A DNA stretch of 64,000 nt from Musa acuminata AAA Group (taxonomy: Eukaryota > Streptophyta > Magnoliopsida > Zingiberales > Musaceae), in contig NC_088345.1 of NCBI RefSeq assembly GCF_036884655.1, positions 29,579,001-29,643,000 of the forward strand, given 5' to 3'. Both the position numbers and the translations under genes were made by a program. Positions within the stretch are counted from its first letter, which is position 1. Each line of letters opens with the position of its first letter. This document shows, piece by piece, positions 34,948-45,030 of the stretch. Under the pieces are notes generated by a model. It was not told where the DNA came from. It worked only from the letters and a program-made list of their open reading frames with translations, and ran no database searches.

Positions 34948-35989
34948 TGCTAGTCATAGGTGCCCCACAAGTCAATCACGTGAGTGATGGCACGTGTGAC
35001 TTGACACAAAGTCTTTTTATTTATTATTATTATTTGATATTTTATCACTTTATATTACCTATTGCTTAAATATATTATGATGTCCATATATATGTGCAAT
35101 GGGAATCGGATTGTGATGAGATCATGATAATGAGACTGATTCACCTTTAAATATAGATCCTAAATAATTTCGATCATAGGTTACTCGAGAGGGACATCGA
35201 GATAACCAGACAGACTAGTGTGCTCTATACCCATCCATATGATGGATGCAGTTGGTCTCATAGCTACTCGTGTGGGGACACTAGGGATACAGTACAGGTG
35301 CTCATTGGAGAATGAGTTCACTAATTGATCCGCTTATAGAATACTAGATGGTTGATGATACTTTATTGTCAAACAATGATTCCGTAGTCCTAGTGATGTA
35401 TTTAGTCCTTAGACTTGAGACACTAAGGATGTCCTATATGAGTACTTCATTCTTTGATACCAGACTTATAGGTTTGGAGGTTCCAATTCTAGCATAACCA
35501 GTCATTGGGAGTGGTAGCCAACTTTATGAGGAATATTGAGTATCGATAGAGGATCATCCACTCTCAATGTCATGAGAGGAATATCTCATGTATTCTTGCT
35601 CAGATGAATCCCTAGCTAGGATCATTCAGATTAAGAGAAAAAGAGTTCTTCAAGAGAATCTGATTAGAGCGAGACTCAAGCAGAAACGATATGGGTCTGA
35701 CAGCACAATGCCCGGCATATGGTCTCTAGGATATTAAATGGATGATGAACTATAGGTACACAATAATTGAGGAGAGACATGTTAAATGGATTAGATTCCC
35801 TTGTATCTTTAGGAACTACGACGCAGTGGCTTAGTACGTCTGTAGTCGATGAGTCAAGTGAATTATGTTAGGATCGAGAGCACTAAGAGGGGGGGGGTGA
35901 ATTAGTGCAGCGGAAATCTTACAGCAATTTAAAAGCTAAAGCTGCGTTCGTCCGATAAAAAATGTTTTCGATATAAAAGCAGAATCACA

Positions 35990-36390
35990 GTGCAGTTTGC
36001 GTCTAAGCGTAGTTTTGCGTCTAAGCGCAGTTTGCGTCTAAACACAGTTTGCGTCTAAGCGCAGTTTGCGTCTAAGCACAGTTTGCGTCTAAGCGCAGTT
36101 TGCGTCTAAACTCAGTTTTACGTCAAAACGCAGTTTTACGTCAAAACGCAGTTTTGCGTCTAAACTCAGTTTTACGTCAAAACGCAGTTTTACGTCTAGA
36201 CGCAGTTTTACGTCTAGACGCAGTTTTGCGTCTAAACGCAGTTTTACGTCTAAACGCAGTTTTACGTCTAAACGCAGTTTTACGTCTAAACGCAGTTTTA
36301 CGTCTAAACGCAGTTTTGCGTCTAAACGCAGTTTTACATCTAAACGTAATTTTACGTCTAAATGTAGTTTTGCGTCTAAAAGCAGTTTTG
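35990..36390 (-). repeat. 18-bp tandem array in the 3' LTR of E
   Basis: On the plus strand it reads as CGCAGTTTTACGTCTAAA units, over twenty, with variants CGTCAAAA (giving TTACGTCA) and CGTCTAGA. It is the reverse complement of the array in D. The unit is six codons long, so an antisense frame (36100-36414) shows repeated AVLRLN. Confidence 0.9.
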
Positions 36391-36974
36391 AACCTTGAAA
36401 AGCGTTTTACGTAGAAAGCAATTTGCGATTATAAATGGAATCCGAATGTAAGCGTAAACTGCAGTGTGAAGATCGTACGAAAACACGATTTACGTTTGAA
36501 TGCAGATTCTAAAAGATCAGAGCTTAGAAACTCGTTCGTAAAGGCGCAGAGGGCAGTAGCAATGTAGGAGGTTTGCAGTAATGATAAAGTGCTCAAGGTA
36601 AAAGCAAACCAGAGGTTTAGAGTGGTTCGGTCAGTCTTGACCTACTCCACTTTTGGCTTCCTCCTCCGACGAGGTCACCGACGTCAACTAGCTGCCTTCC
36701 TTCAATGGGCGAAGGCTAACTGCCCTTTTACAGTTTCTCTCCTTTTGACAGGCTCAGGAGACAACCTTTACAGATCCTATCTCTCCTCTCTTTACAACTC
36801 AAGACTTGAAGAACAGAAGGAGGAGAACTTTAGGACTTTACACAAATTTGAGCTCTTAGAATCACTGAAAAGATCAAGAATTCGGTGTGAATCTATTGTC
36901 AATTCAGTGTTGAATGGGTGGGGTATTTATAGGCCCCAACCCAATTCAAATTTGGAGCTCAAAACGATCAAATC

Positions 36975-37560
36975 CCGGAATTCCGGGATCAGGCGGTTGC
37001 ACCTCTTGACTGGAGAGGTGGCACCGCCTGGCAGAGCTCGAAGACTGAGCTCAGGCGATTGCACCTCTCTGCCAGAGCTCGAAGACTGAGCTCAGTGGTT
37101 GCATCGCCTGGCAGAGCTCGAAGTCTGAGCTCGGTGGTTGCATCACCTGGCAGAGCTCGAAACTGAGCTCAGTGGTTGCATCACCTGGCAGAGCTCGAAA
37201 CTGAGCTCAGGCTGATGCACCTCTCTGCCAGAGGTGGTTGCACCTCTCTGCCAGAGCTCGAAGACCGAGCTCAGGCGATGCATCTCCTATCCAAAGAGGT
37301 TGCACCTCTCGGCAGAGCTCGAAACTTGAGCTCTGGCGGTGCTACCTCTTGACAGAGGAGGTTGCACCGCCCAGTCTCGCTTGGAGACTGAGCCCTGGGC
37401 GGTTGCACCTCTTGGCTGGGGCGGTTGCACCGCCCAGTCCCGCTGGAAGACATGGCCTGGGCGGTTGCACCGCCTGGCTGGGGCGGTTGCACCGCCCAGT
37501 CCCGCAGCCCAGGCGGTTGCACCTCCTGGCCTAGGCGGTTGCACCGCCTGGTGCAATCAG
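36975..37560 (-). repeat. GGCGGTTGCACCGCC-type array in the 3' LTR of E
   Basis: Imperfect units of GGCGGTTGCACCGCC or GGTTGCACCTCT alternate with CAGAGCTCGAAGACTGAGCTC. The partner LTR array (42970-43490) lacks one or two units near 43440. Confidence 0.85.
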
Positions 37561-38409
37561 GGTCCGAATGGTTCACTCCATTCGGCCCAATTTGAATCTT
37601 TTCAGGGGCCCAATTGCCCTAAGATTAAGCTAATGGGATCACCTCCCATTTTCAAGCTTAATCATCGTGCTAACTACGATTAACTCTAAGACAACTCCTG
37701 CAGCTTTGCTCCGATGCATCAATCGCTTCTTCCGGCGAGTTTCCGGCGAACTTCCGTCGATCATCCGATAAACCCTCGGTGATCCTTCTGCGGACATCCG
37801 GCATACTCCTGGACTTTGCGACGATCCACTTGGCGAGTTCCGACGAGCTTCGCTTGGCAAGCTTCTGGACTTCTCGGATCTGTTCTCGCTGAACCTCCGA
37901 CGACCGTCCGAACTTCCGTCGAACTCTCGAACTCCCAACGTGATCATGATCTTGACTCCGGCGCAACACCTGCTGCTTGTCTTACTCTTATCGTAGTTAA
38001 TCCTGCACAACAAATCAAAACTTCGATCGAGACAATTAATCCTAAGCAATTAACCAAGTTGTCCGACATGTCATTGGTCTCTCGACGCTTCGTCCGATTC
38101 TTCGGCGCATCGTCCTCTCCTGCAGCCTATTGCCCAATCGGCCAGTTGACTCCGCAACTCCGATATCCTTGGCACAATACCCGCTCTTCTTGGCCGAATG
38201 CCCGAGTTCACGGCCCGAAGCCTTCTGTCGATACGTCGACCGATCCACCGGCCCGACGTCCAATCTTCTGACATGTTCCTTCGGCACAACATGATTTTCC
38301 TGCTTTAATTGTCTCATCCTGATCGAAGCATCCTGCGTCACTCAAAACGCAGATTAAATCATAAACATATATCAAGTAGTTTCATCATCAAAATACGAGA
38401 TTCAACAAT

Positions 38410-38423
38410 CTCCCCCTTTTTGA
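38410..38423 (-). promoter_or_regulatory. Polypurine tract of element E
   Basis: TCTCCCCCTTTTTG on the plus strand (CAAAAAGGGGGAGA on the coding strand), two bases from the LTR. Further polypurine-like CTCCCCCTTTGTC sites lie at about 38638-38650 and 39323-39336. Confidence 0.85.
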
Positions 38424-41012
38424 TGATGACAACCACTTGATGACGGAGTTAAACTTAACTCCCGGAGTTTAAACAAACTCCCCCTATCAATATGCCATAT
38501 TGATAGAACCTTGAATTCAAACTGAATTCAAGTCTTTGCAATATTCATCATGAATACTTGCAATACGTCAACATGAACATATGCATAAACTTATGCATCA
38601 CATGTCATGTCATCAACATACTTTTATCAACATACTTCTCCCCCTTTGTCATCAACAAAAAGGAGAAGTATCACAATCAAGTGTTTGTGTGTGATATTGG
38701 TTCAACTCTTTGCATGAAAATCATAATATCAAGTTTTATCATCATGCAATCTTGGAGCTAGAAGATTTAGCAAGTGTTATATCATGCTTAGAACATTCAT
38801 GCTATCAAGTTTTAGATATTCAAGTTTTATAACATATAAGATAGCACTTTTGGTAATGTTCAAGATAGCAAGTTCTATATCATGCAAGCTAGCAAATTAG
38901 AGATGTTCAAGAAGGCAACTCTTGCTTCTTGAAAATTTTGCTCACTTTGCTAGATGCGCAAGTTAGCATTTTTGCCTCTTGAGATAAGCAAGATAGCACA
39001 TTTGCTTCTTTCGAGATAGCAACTTTTTGCTTCTCTTTAGACCAACAAGCTAGCAATTTTTATGATATACAAGTTTCACAATATATAAGCTAGCAAAAAT
39101 TTCGAAAGCAAATGCAAGATAAATTTCTTGTGTAAGCTCATGATTCTTGCTTCCTATTGCATTGTGCAAATTGCAAGTTTTGCTTCTTGAGATATTCAAG
39201 ATAGTGATGTTCAAGAAGACAATTTTTCTTCTTGAAATAAGCAAGTTAGCAATCTTTGCTTCTTAAAATAGGCAAGCTAGCAATCAAGTTTTTGCATCTT
39301 CTTGACTTGTACAAGCTAGCTATCTCCCCCTTTGTCATTGTAAAAAAGAAAGAGAGAATACAGTTTTGTAGTTCTCTTTTCCTTTTACAATGATTTCAAA
39401 ATCATGACAAATGATGAATAATCAAGTTATGAATGTCAAGACAATTTTTCATCATGAATATTTTATCATTGCATGCATCATTACCATAAGTTGAAGTATT
39501 ACATGCATGATATCATATCACCATTCATAATTACATTAATGTTTCATATCATGATGGTATCAATTTTGTCAAATTATATCCTACCATGCATGATCAAAAC
39601 TTCTCCCCATTTTATCATTGAAAACAAGAAGAAAGTAGGGGGATAGAGCATAAAAGTGTTAAATATTTCAATCATTTCAAGGCATTTATATCATAGATCA
39701 AGTCATGATTCGTAATTCATCATAAAGCAGATTAGTTTTCAATCATCACATAAGGCATTTTTGAAACATAGGAGAATGATTAAATTAAGCATACAATGTT
39801 TCAATCCAATTCAAGTCATGAATATCAATGCTTTCATATTGTGAGTATCAATTCATGAATACCACAATATATTATTTGTGACTTCAATTTTGCAAGATCA
39901 AGATTATGATTTAGATAAAACTTATTCAAATCAAATCATTAACTTGAAATTCATAATCAAGTCATTAAAATTAATTTCGAGATTCACAAAATATCATGAA
40001 ATCATTAATCTCGATCAGATGGGAAAAGCATTTTTTAAGAGATTCTTTTTCATCTAAGCATGCCTTAGTCTTTATATGCCAAATTAAGATAAGCATTAAA
40101 GTTCAAGACATAAGGCAAAGAAATCTTGTATTATGAAATATATGATATCAAGGCTCATGATTCATTCGAAAAGATATAGTGCAAAGAGCAACTTGAAACA
40201 TTCTTATCAAGATCACATTTTAAAATATTCCAAGTTTCAAGATATCAATATGACACTTCATTGAATTGCATTTCATTTGAAGAACTCCTTTTTGATAAAT
40301 GTAGGGAGCATAATGAACGATCTTGATTTATAAAGAGCTTCATGTTATCAAGATCATGATTTTAATAATTATTCTCTTTAGCAAAGAATCACAAAAGCAC
40401 TTTATTTTTGCATAAGAAATCACATTGTGTTATGATTTATAAATTCTTTTTCTGCACACGAATCATAGGAGATATGAATGTGAAACAAATCTTTGCAAGC
40501 AAAAACACTATCATTCATATTTCAAGATGGAGTTTATAAGCATGAATCATTTTATCAAATCCATTTTAGAAAAATATTTTTCATAAGTGTATGAGAAAAT
40601 CCGATTGTTAGGATACCAATTGTTAACTGAATCCGAAAATGAAATTAACACTTTCATATATTCAAACATGATTTTTGCTATAGATCTTGAAATTAAGTCA
40701 AGAAGATCAAACAAGCTCATGATCATGGATAACTTAAAATCACATGCATAAAATTGTTAATAACCATTTCATATTACATCTTTATGCATTACTTTAAATC
40801 AAACGTGATTTTATTCAACAATGTTAATCAAACATGATACACATTATTACTTCTTAACCATGATCAAAATCATTTTGTTTGTTTATCATAAAATATGCAA
40901 TATTATTTTCGAAATTATCAGCATGATCATAATTTTTGTATTTTTATTTTTAAACATGTAATTTTTAAGAAAATTAATTCTAAACTAAAAAAGAAAATAT
41001 ATCATGAAAGCA
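38424..41012 (-). other. AT-rich spacer of element E, replacing pol
   Basis: About 2.6 kb without a credible ORF. It contains two internal polypurine-like sites, the CAAGCTAGCAAG word block (38750-39320) and a long AT-rich part rich in ATCATGAT-like words that resembles A's 840-2600 in reverse complement. It lies exactly where the SIRE element has zinc knuckle, protease, integrase and RT. Confidence 0.8.
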
Positions 41013-41924
41013 TCAAGTAATTTCAAAATAAACCAAAGGCATTTTAATTACCTCAATGTCGTAGGCTAGTAAGGCGTAGTTTGCCGCCTCGCTTTTGTTG
41101 ACTTTCTCGTCTTCAGATGAGCTCGATTCATCCCAATTTTTGTTCTTCTTCTTGCGTTTAAAGCAAGTAGTTCCATTCTTTTTGCTTTTTAATTTTCGTT
41201 TCATTTGTAGTTTAAGTTCACCATCACTTGAGCTTATGCTCGAGTGGTCTTCAAATGTTCTATGTCCCAAATCCTTCCTGTTCTTTGGAAGGTGGTTCTC
41301 AAGTTCTTCACGTGCATTGCACGTCATTTCATATGTGATCAATGAACCAATTAGTTCTTCAAGTGGAAATTGGTTCAAGTTTTTCGATTCTTGAATAGCA
41401 GTTACTTTTGAATCCCAAGTTTTAGAAAGTGAGCGCAAAACTTTGTTAACGAGTTCAAAATCCGAAAAGCTTTTACCAAGTGATTTTAAACCATTGACGA
41501 CATCCGTAAAACGGGTGTACATGTCAACAACGGTTTCGCTTGGTTTCATATGAAAAAGCTCGAAATCAAGCAGTAAAATATTAACTTTCGAGTCTTTGAC
41601 TCTACTAGTTCCCTCGTGCGTGATTTCAAGAGTGCGCCAAATATCGAAAACCGTTTCACACGTAGAAATCCGATTGAACTCATTTTTGTCCAATGCGCAA
41701 AATAAGGCATTCATAGCCTTTGCGTTTAAAGAAAAATTCTTCTTCTCCAAATCCGACCATTCGTTCATCGGTTTGGAGGGAAGTTGAAAACCGTTTTCAA
41801 TGATATTCCATAAATCCAGATTTAGAGAAATTAAGAAAACTCTCATTCGAGTTTTCCAATAAGTGTAGTCCAATCCGTTAAAGAACGGTGGACGAAAGAC
41901 CGAACAGCCCTCTTGAAAAGTCAT
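41013..41924 (-). CDS. Intact Gag of gag-only element E (no zinc knuckle)
   Basis: A 303-codon open frame, the only undamaged retroelement gene in the window. The ATG (41922-41924) lies 36 bases after the PBS. Residues 1-45 match the DUF4219-type N-terminus (DYTYWKTRMRVFL at about 20-32). Residues 60-200 are the UBN2-type Gag core, including LNAKAMNALFCALDKNEFN at about 66-84 and PLEELIGSLITYEM at 187-200. A lysine-rich stretch (241-262) follows, then an acidic serine-rich segment (WDESSSSEDE, 264-273) and a C-terminus ending LVYFEIT. The CCHC knuckles of the SIRE relative are absent. Expected role is particle formation in the cytoplasm. RNA binding may rest on the basic stretch (inference). 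The frame is probably expressible from the LTR promoter. Confidence 0.88.
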   Translation of the reverse strand: MTFQEGCSVFRPPFFNGLDYTYWKTRMRVFLISLNLDLWNIIENGFQLPSKPMNEWSDLEKKNFSLNAKAMNALFCALDKNEFNRISTCETVFDIWRTLEITHEGTSRVKDSKVNILLLDFELFHMKPSETVVDMYTRFTDVVNGLKSLGKSFSDFELVNKVLRSLSKTWDSKVTAIQESKNLNQFPLEELIGSLITYEMTCNAREELENHLPKNRKDLGHRTFEDHSSISSSDGELKLQMKRKLKSKKNGTTCFKRKKKNKNWDESSSSEDEKVNKSEAANYALLAYDIEVIKMPLVYFEIT

Positions 41925-41960
41925 TTCTCTCGGGTGTAAATCCGAAATGAGAAATACCCC

Positions 41961-41974
41961 GCTCTGATACCAAT
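41961..41974 (-). promoter_or_regulatory. Primer binding site of element E
   Basis: GCTCTGATACCAAT (coding strand ATTGGTATCAGAGC) adjoins the LTR at 41975 and matches the initiator methionine tRNA 3' end. Confidence 0.92.
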
Positions 41975-44347
41975 TGTTAGGATCGAGAGCACTAAGAGGG
42001 GGGGGGTGAATTAGTGCAGCGGAAATCTTACAGCAATTTAAAAGCTAAAGCTGCGTTCGTCCGATAAAAAATGTTTTCGATATAAAAGCAGAATCACAGT
42101 GCAGTTTGCGTCTAAGCGCAGTTTTGCGTCTAAGCGCAGTTTGCGTCTAAACACAGTTTGCGTCTAAGCGCAGTTTGCGTCTAAGCGCAGTTTGCGTCTA
42201 AACTCAGTTTTACGTCCAAACGCAGTTTTACGTCAAAATGCAGTTTTACGTCTAGACGCAGTTTTGCGTCTAAACGCAGTTTTACGTCTAAACGCAGTTT
42301 TACGTCTAAACGCAGTTTTACGTCTAAACGTAATTTTACGTCTAAATGTAGTTTTGCGTCTAAAAGCAGTTTTGAACCTTGAAAAGCGTTTTACGTAGAA
42401 AGCAATTTGCAGTTATAAATGGAATCCGAATGTAAGCGTAAACTGCAGTGTGAAGATCGTACGAAAACATGATTTACGTTTGAATGCAGATTCTGAAAGA
42501 TCAGAGCTTAGAAACTCGTTCGTAAAGGCGCAGAGGGCAGTAGCAATGTAGGAGGTTTGCAGTAATGATAAAGTGCTCAAGGTAAAAGCAAACCAGAGGT
42601 TTAGAGTGGTTCGGTCAGTCTTGACCTACTCCACTTTTGGCTTCCTCCTCCGACGAGGTCACCGACGTCAACTAGCTGCCTTCCTTCAATGGGCGAAGGC
42701 TAACTGCCCTTTTACAGTTTCTCTCCTTTTGACAGGCTCAGGAGACAACCTTTACAGATCCTATCTCTCCTCTCTTTACAACTCAAGGCTTGAAGAACAG
42801 AAGGAGGAGAACTTTAGGACTTTACACAAATTTGAGCTCTTAGAATCACTGAAAAGATCAAGAATTCGGTGTGAATCTATTGTCAATTCAGTGTTGAATG
42901 GGTGGGGTATTTATAGGCCCCAACCCAATTCAAATTTGGAGCTCAAAACGATCAAATCCCGGAATTCCGGGATCAGGCGGTTGCACCTCTTGACTGGAGA
43001 GGTGGCACCGCCTGGCAGAGCTCGAAGACTGAGCTCAGGCGATTGCACCTCTCTGCCAGAGCTCGAAGACTGAGCTCAGTGGTTGCATCGCCTGGCAGAG
43101 CTCGAAGTCTGAGCTCGGTGGTTGCATCACCTGGCAGAGCTCGAAACTGAGCTCAGTGGTTGCATCACCTGGCAGAGCTCGAAACTGAGCTCAGGCTGAT
43201 GCACCTCTCTGCCAGAGGTGGTTGCACCTCTCTGCCAGAGCTCGAAGACCGAGCTCAGGCGATGCATCTCCTGTCCAAAGAGGTTGCACCTCTCGGCAGA
43301 GCTCGAAACTTGAGCTCTGGCGGTGCTACCTCTTGACAGAGGAGGTTGCACCGCCCAGTCTCGCTTGGAGACTGAGCCCTGGGCGGTTGCACCTCTTGGC
43401 TGGGGCGGTTGCACCGCCCAGTCCCGCTGGAAGACATGGCCTGGGCGGTTGCACCTCCTGGCCTAGGCGATTGCACCGCCTGGTGCAATCAGGGTCCGAA
43501 TGGTTCGCTCCATTCGGCCCAATTTGAATCTTTTCAGGGGCCCAATTGCCCCAAGATTAAGCTAATGGGATCACCTCCCATTTTCAAGCTTAATCATCGT
43601 GCTAACTACGATTAACTCTAAGACAACTCCTGCAGCTTTGCTCCGATGCGTCAATCGCTTCTTCCGGCGAGTTTCCGGCGAACTTCCGTCGATCATCCGA
43701 TAAACCCTCGGTGATCCTTCTGCGGACATCCGGCATACTCCTGGACTTTGCGACGATCCACTTGGCGAGTTCCGACGAGCTTCGCTTGGCAAGCTTCTGG
43801 ACTTCTCGGATCTGTTCTCGCTGAACCTCCGACGACCGTCCGAACTTCCGTCGAACTCTCGAACTCTCGAACTCCCAACGTGATCATGATCTTGACTCCG
43901 GCGCAACACCTGCTGCTTGTCTTACTCTTATCGTAGTTAATCCTGCACAACAAATCAAAACTTCGATCGAGACAATTAATCCTAAGCAATTAACCAAGTT
44001 GTCCGACATGTCATTGGTCTCTCGACGCTTCGTCCGATTCTTCGGCGCATCGTCCTCTCCTGCAGCCTATTGCCCAATCGGCCAGTTGACTCCGCAACTC
44101 CGATATCCTTGGCACAATACCCGCTCTTCTTGGCCGAATGCCCGAGTTCACGGCCCGAAGCCTTCTGTCGATACGTCGACCGATCCACCGGCCCGACGTC
44201 CAATCTTCTGACATGTTCCTTCGGCACAACATGATTTTCCTGCTTTAATTGTCTCATCCTGATCGAAGCATCCTACGTCACTCAAAACGCAGATTAAATC
44301 ATAAACATATATCAAGTAGTTTCATCATCAAAATACGAGATTCAACA
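41975..44347 (-). repeat. 5' LTR of element E
   Basis: TGTTAGGATCGAGAGCAC to GAGATTCAACA, 2373 bp. Minus-strand TATA box at 42908-42915, 18-bp array at 42098-42370 and GGCGGTTGCACCGCC array at 42970-43490. It has a small GAACTCTC duplication near 43856-43872 that the 3' LTR lacks. Confidence 0.93.
42098..42370 (-). repeat. 18-bp tandem array in the 5' LTR of E
   Basis: Same CGCAGTTTTACGTCTAAA unit as the other LTR but about seven units shorter. The array changed length since insertion or during reverse transcription. Confidence 0.9.
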
Positions 44348-45030
44348 AATTATTATGGAGATAATAATTCACTGAGCTAGAAGGAGTTCTTATATATATG
44401 ACTTAATACCAGCTTGATATTAGGCCTAGAGGGTTACACATATATGGTATGCGTTGCGATGAGTAGAGGTTCGGATGTAAGATATCCATCAAAGTCTCTA
44501 TCTTATTGGATATCCAATAAGCCCTTGAATTATTGGATCCTATGGATGAAATCCAATAAGAGATTATCGGATAAAGATCCACTAATTTAATAGGCTTGGA
44601 CAGTTGGATAGAGATCCAATACCTAATGGGGCAGGATCCATTAGGGTTAGGTTGATAGGGGACTTCTATAAATAAGAGGGAACTAATAGTTCATAGGCTA
44701 GAGTCTTTTTTATTACCTTCTCCAAGTATCCTCCCCTTCACCTCCTTAAAGCAAGCCTGGAGTTTTGAGGAGCATCGTCACAGCAGGCTGTGTGGATCAC
44801 CGCTAGAGAGGAGGGCATTTGACCTCCTTCACTCTCTCCTAGCGATATGTAGGGATTCGGGGATATATGTTCTCCCTAGGTAACATAATCTTTAATATAC
44901 GAAGTTTTCTGTTTCATAGATTTTACATACCAATCTTCGCATGACGACGAACATATTCTTTAGAAATTAGAGATTTTATTTTTATGTTCTTCCACTGCGT
45001 ATATGATGTCGCCTCCTATATTTCCCAACA

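Larger units (their letters stand above)
35867..38407 (-). repeat. 3' LTR of element E
   Basis: TGTTAGGATCGAGAGCAC to GAGATTCAACA, 2541 bp. Contains the 18-bp array (35990-36390), a minus-strand TATA box (36924-36931) and the GGCGGTTGCACCGCC array (36975-37560). It is about 170 bp longer than the partner LTR because both arrays have more units. Confidence 0.93.
35867..44347 (-). mobile_element. Element E: complete, young, gag-only SIRE-type element
   Basis: 8481 bp, flanked by a perfect AATTA duplication (35862-35866 and 44348-44352). On the minus strand: 5' LTR 44347-41975, PBS 41974-41961, intact gag 41924-41013, AT-rich spacer 41012 to about 38424, polypurine tract 38423-38410 and 3' LTR 38407-35867. 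No pol sequence is present in the 3567-bp internal region. By eye the LTRs differ at only about ten single bases outside length changes in their arrays, so insertion was recent. To move, it would need RT and integrase from a SIRE-like partner. Confidence 0.93.
7111..45030 (+). mobile_element. Element B: old, degenerate Ty1/copia element hosting the other insertions
   Basis: The pieces in order are: 5' LTR end (7111-7482), PBS, long leader, gag relic (about 9400-9990), protease/integrase relic (to 10828), RT/RNase H relic (33330-34933), polypurine tract and 3' LTR (34948-35866 plus 44353-45030). Its coding regions are riddled with stops, so it is the oldest layer. Its lineage differs from SIRE: Gag has a lysine-rich [12 protein letters not shown] tract and the degenerate zinc knuckle starts CFHY. 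I place it loosely among Tork/Angela-like copia elements. Insertions are A (5' LTR), C1 (pol) and E (3' LTR). The 5' LTR start and its target duplication are outside the window. Confidence 0.85.
34948..45030 (+). repeat. 3' LTR of element B, interrupted by element E
   Basis: TGCTAGTCATAGG at 34948 to TTTCCCAACA at 45030. The parts are 34948-35866 and 44353-45030, together about 1.6 kb, matching the solo LTR at 4834-6393. The second part holds a TATA box (44667-44674). The sequence across E (AAGTGAATTA, then TTATGGAGATAATAATTCACTG) rejoins in register with the solo LTR. Intergenic DNA starts at 45031. Confidence 0.9.
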
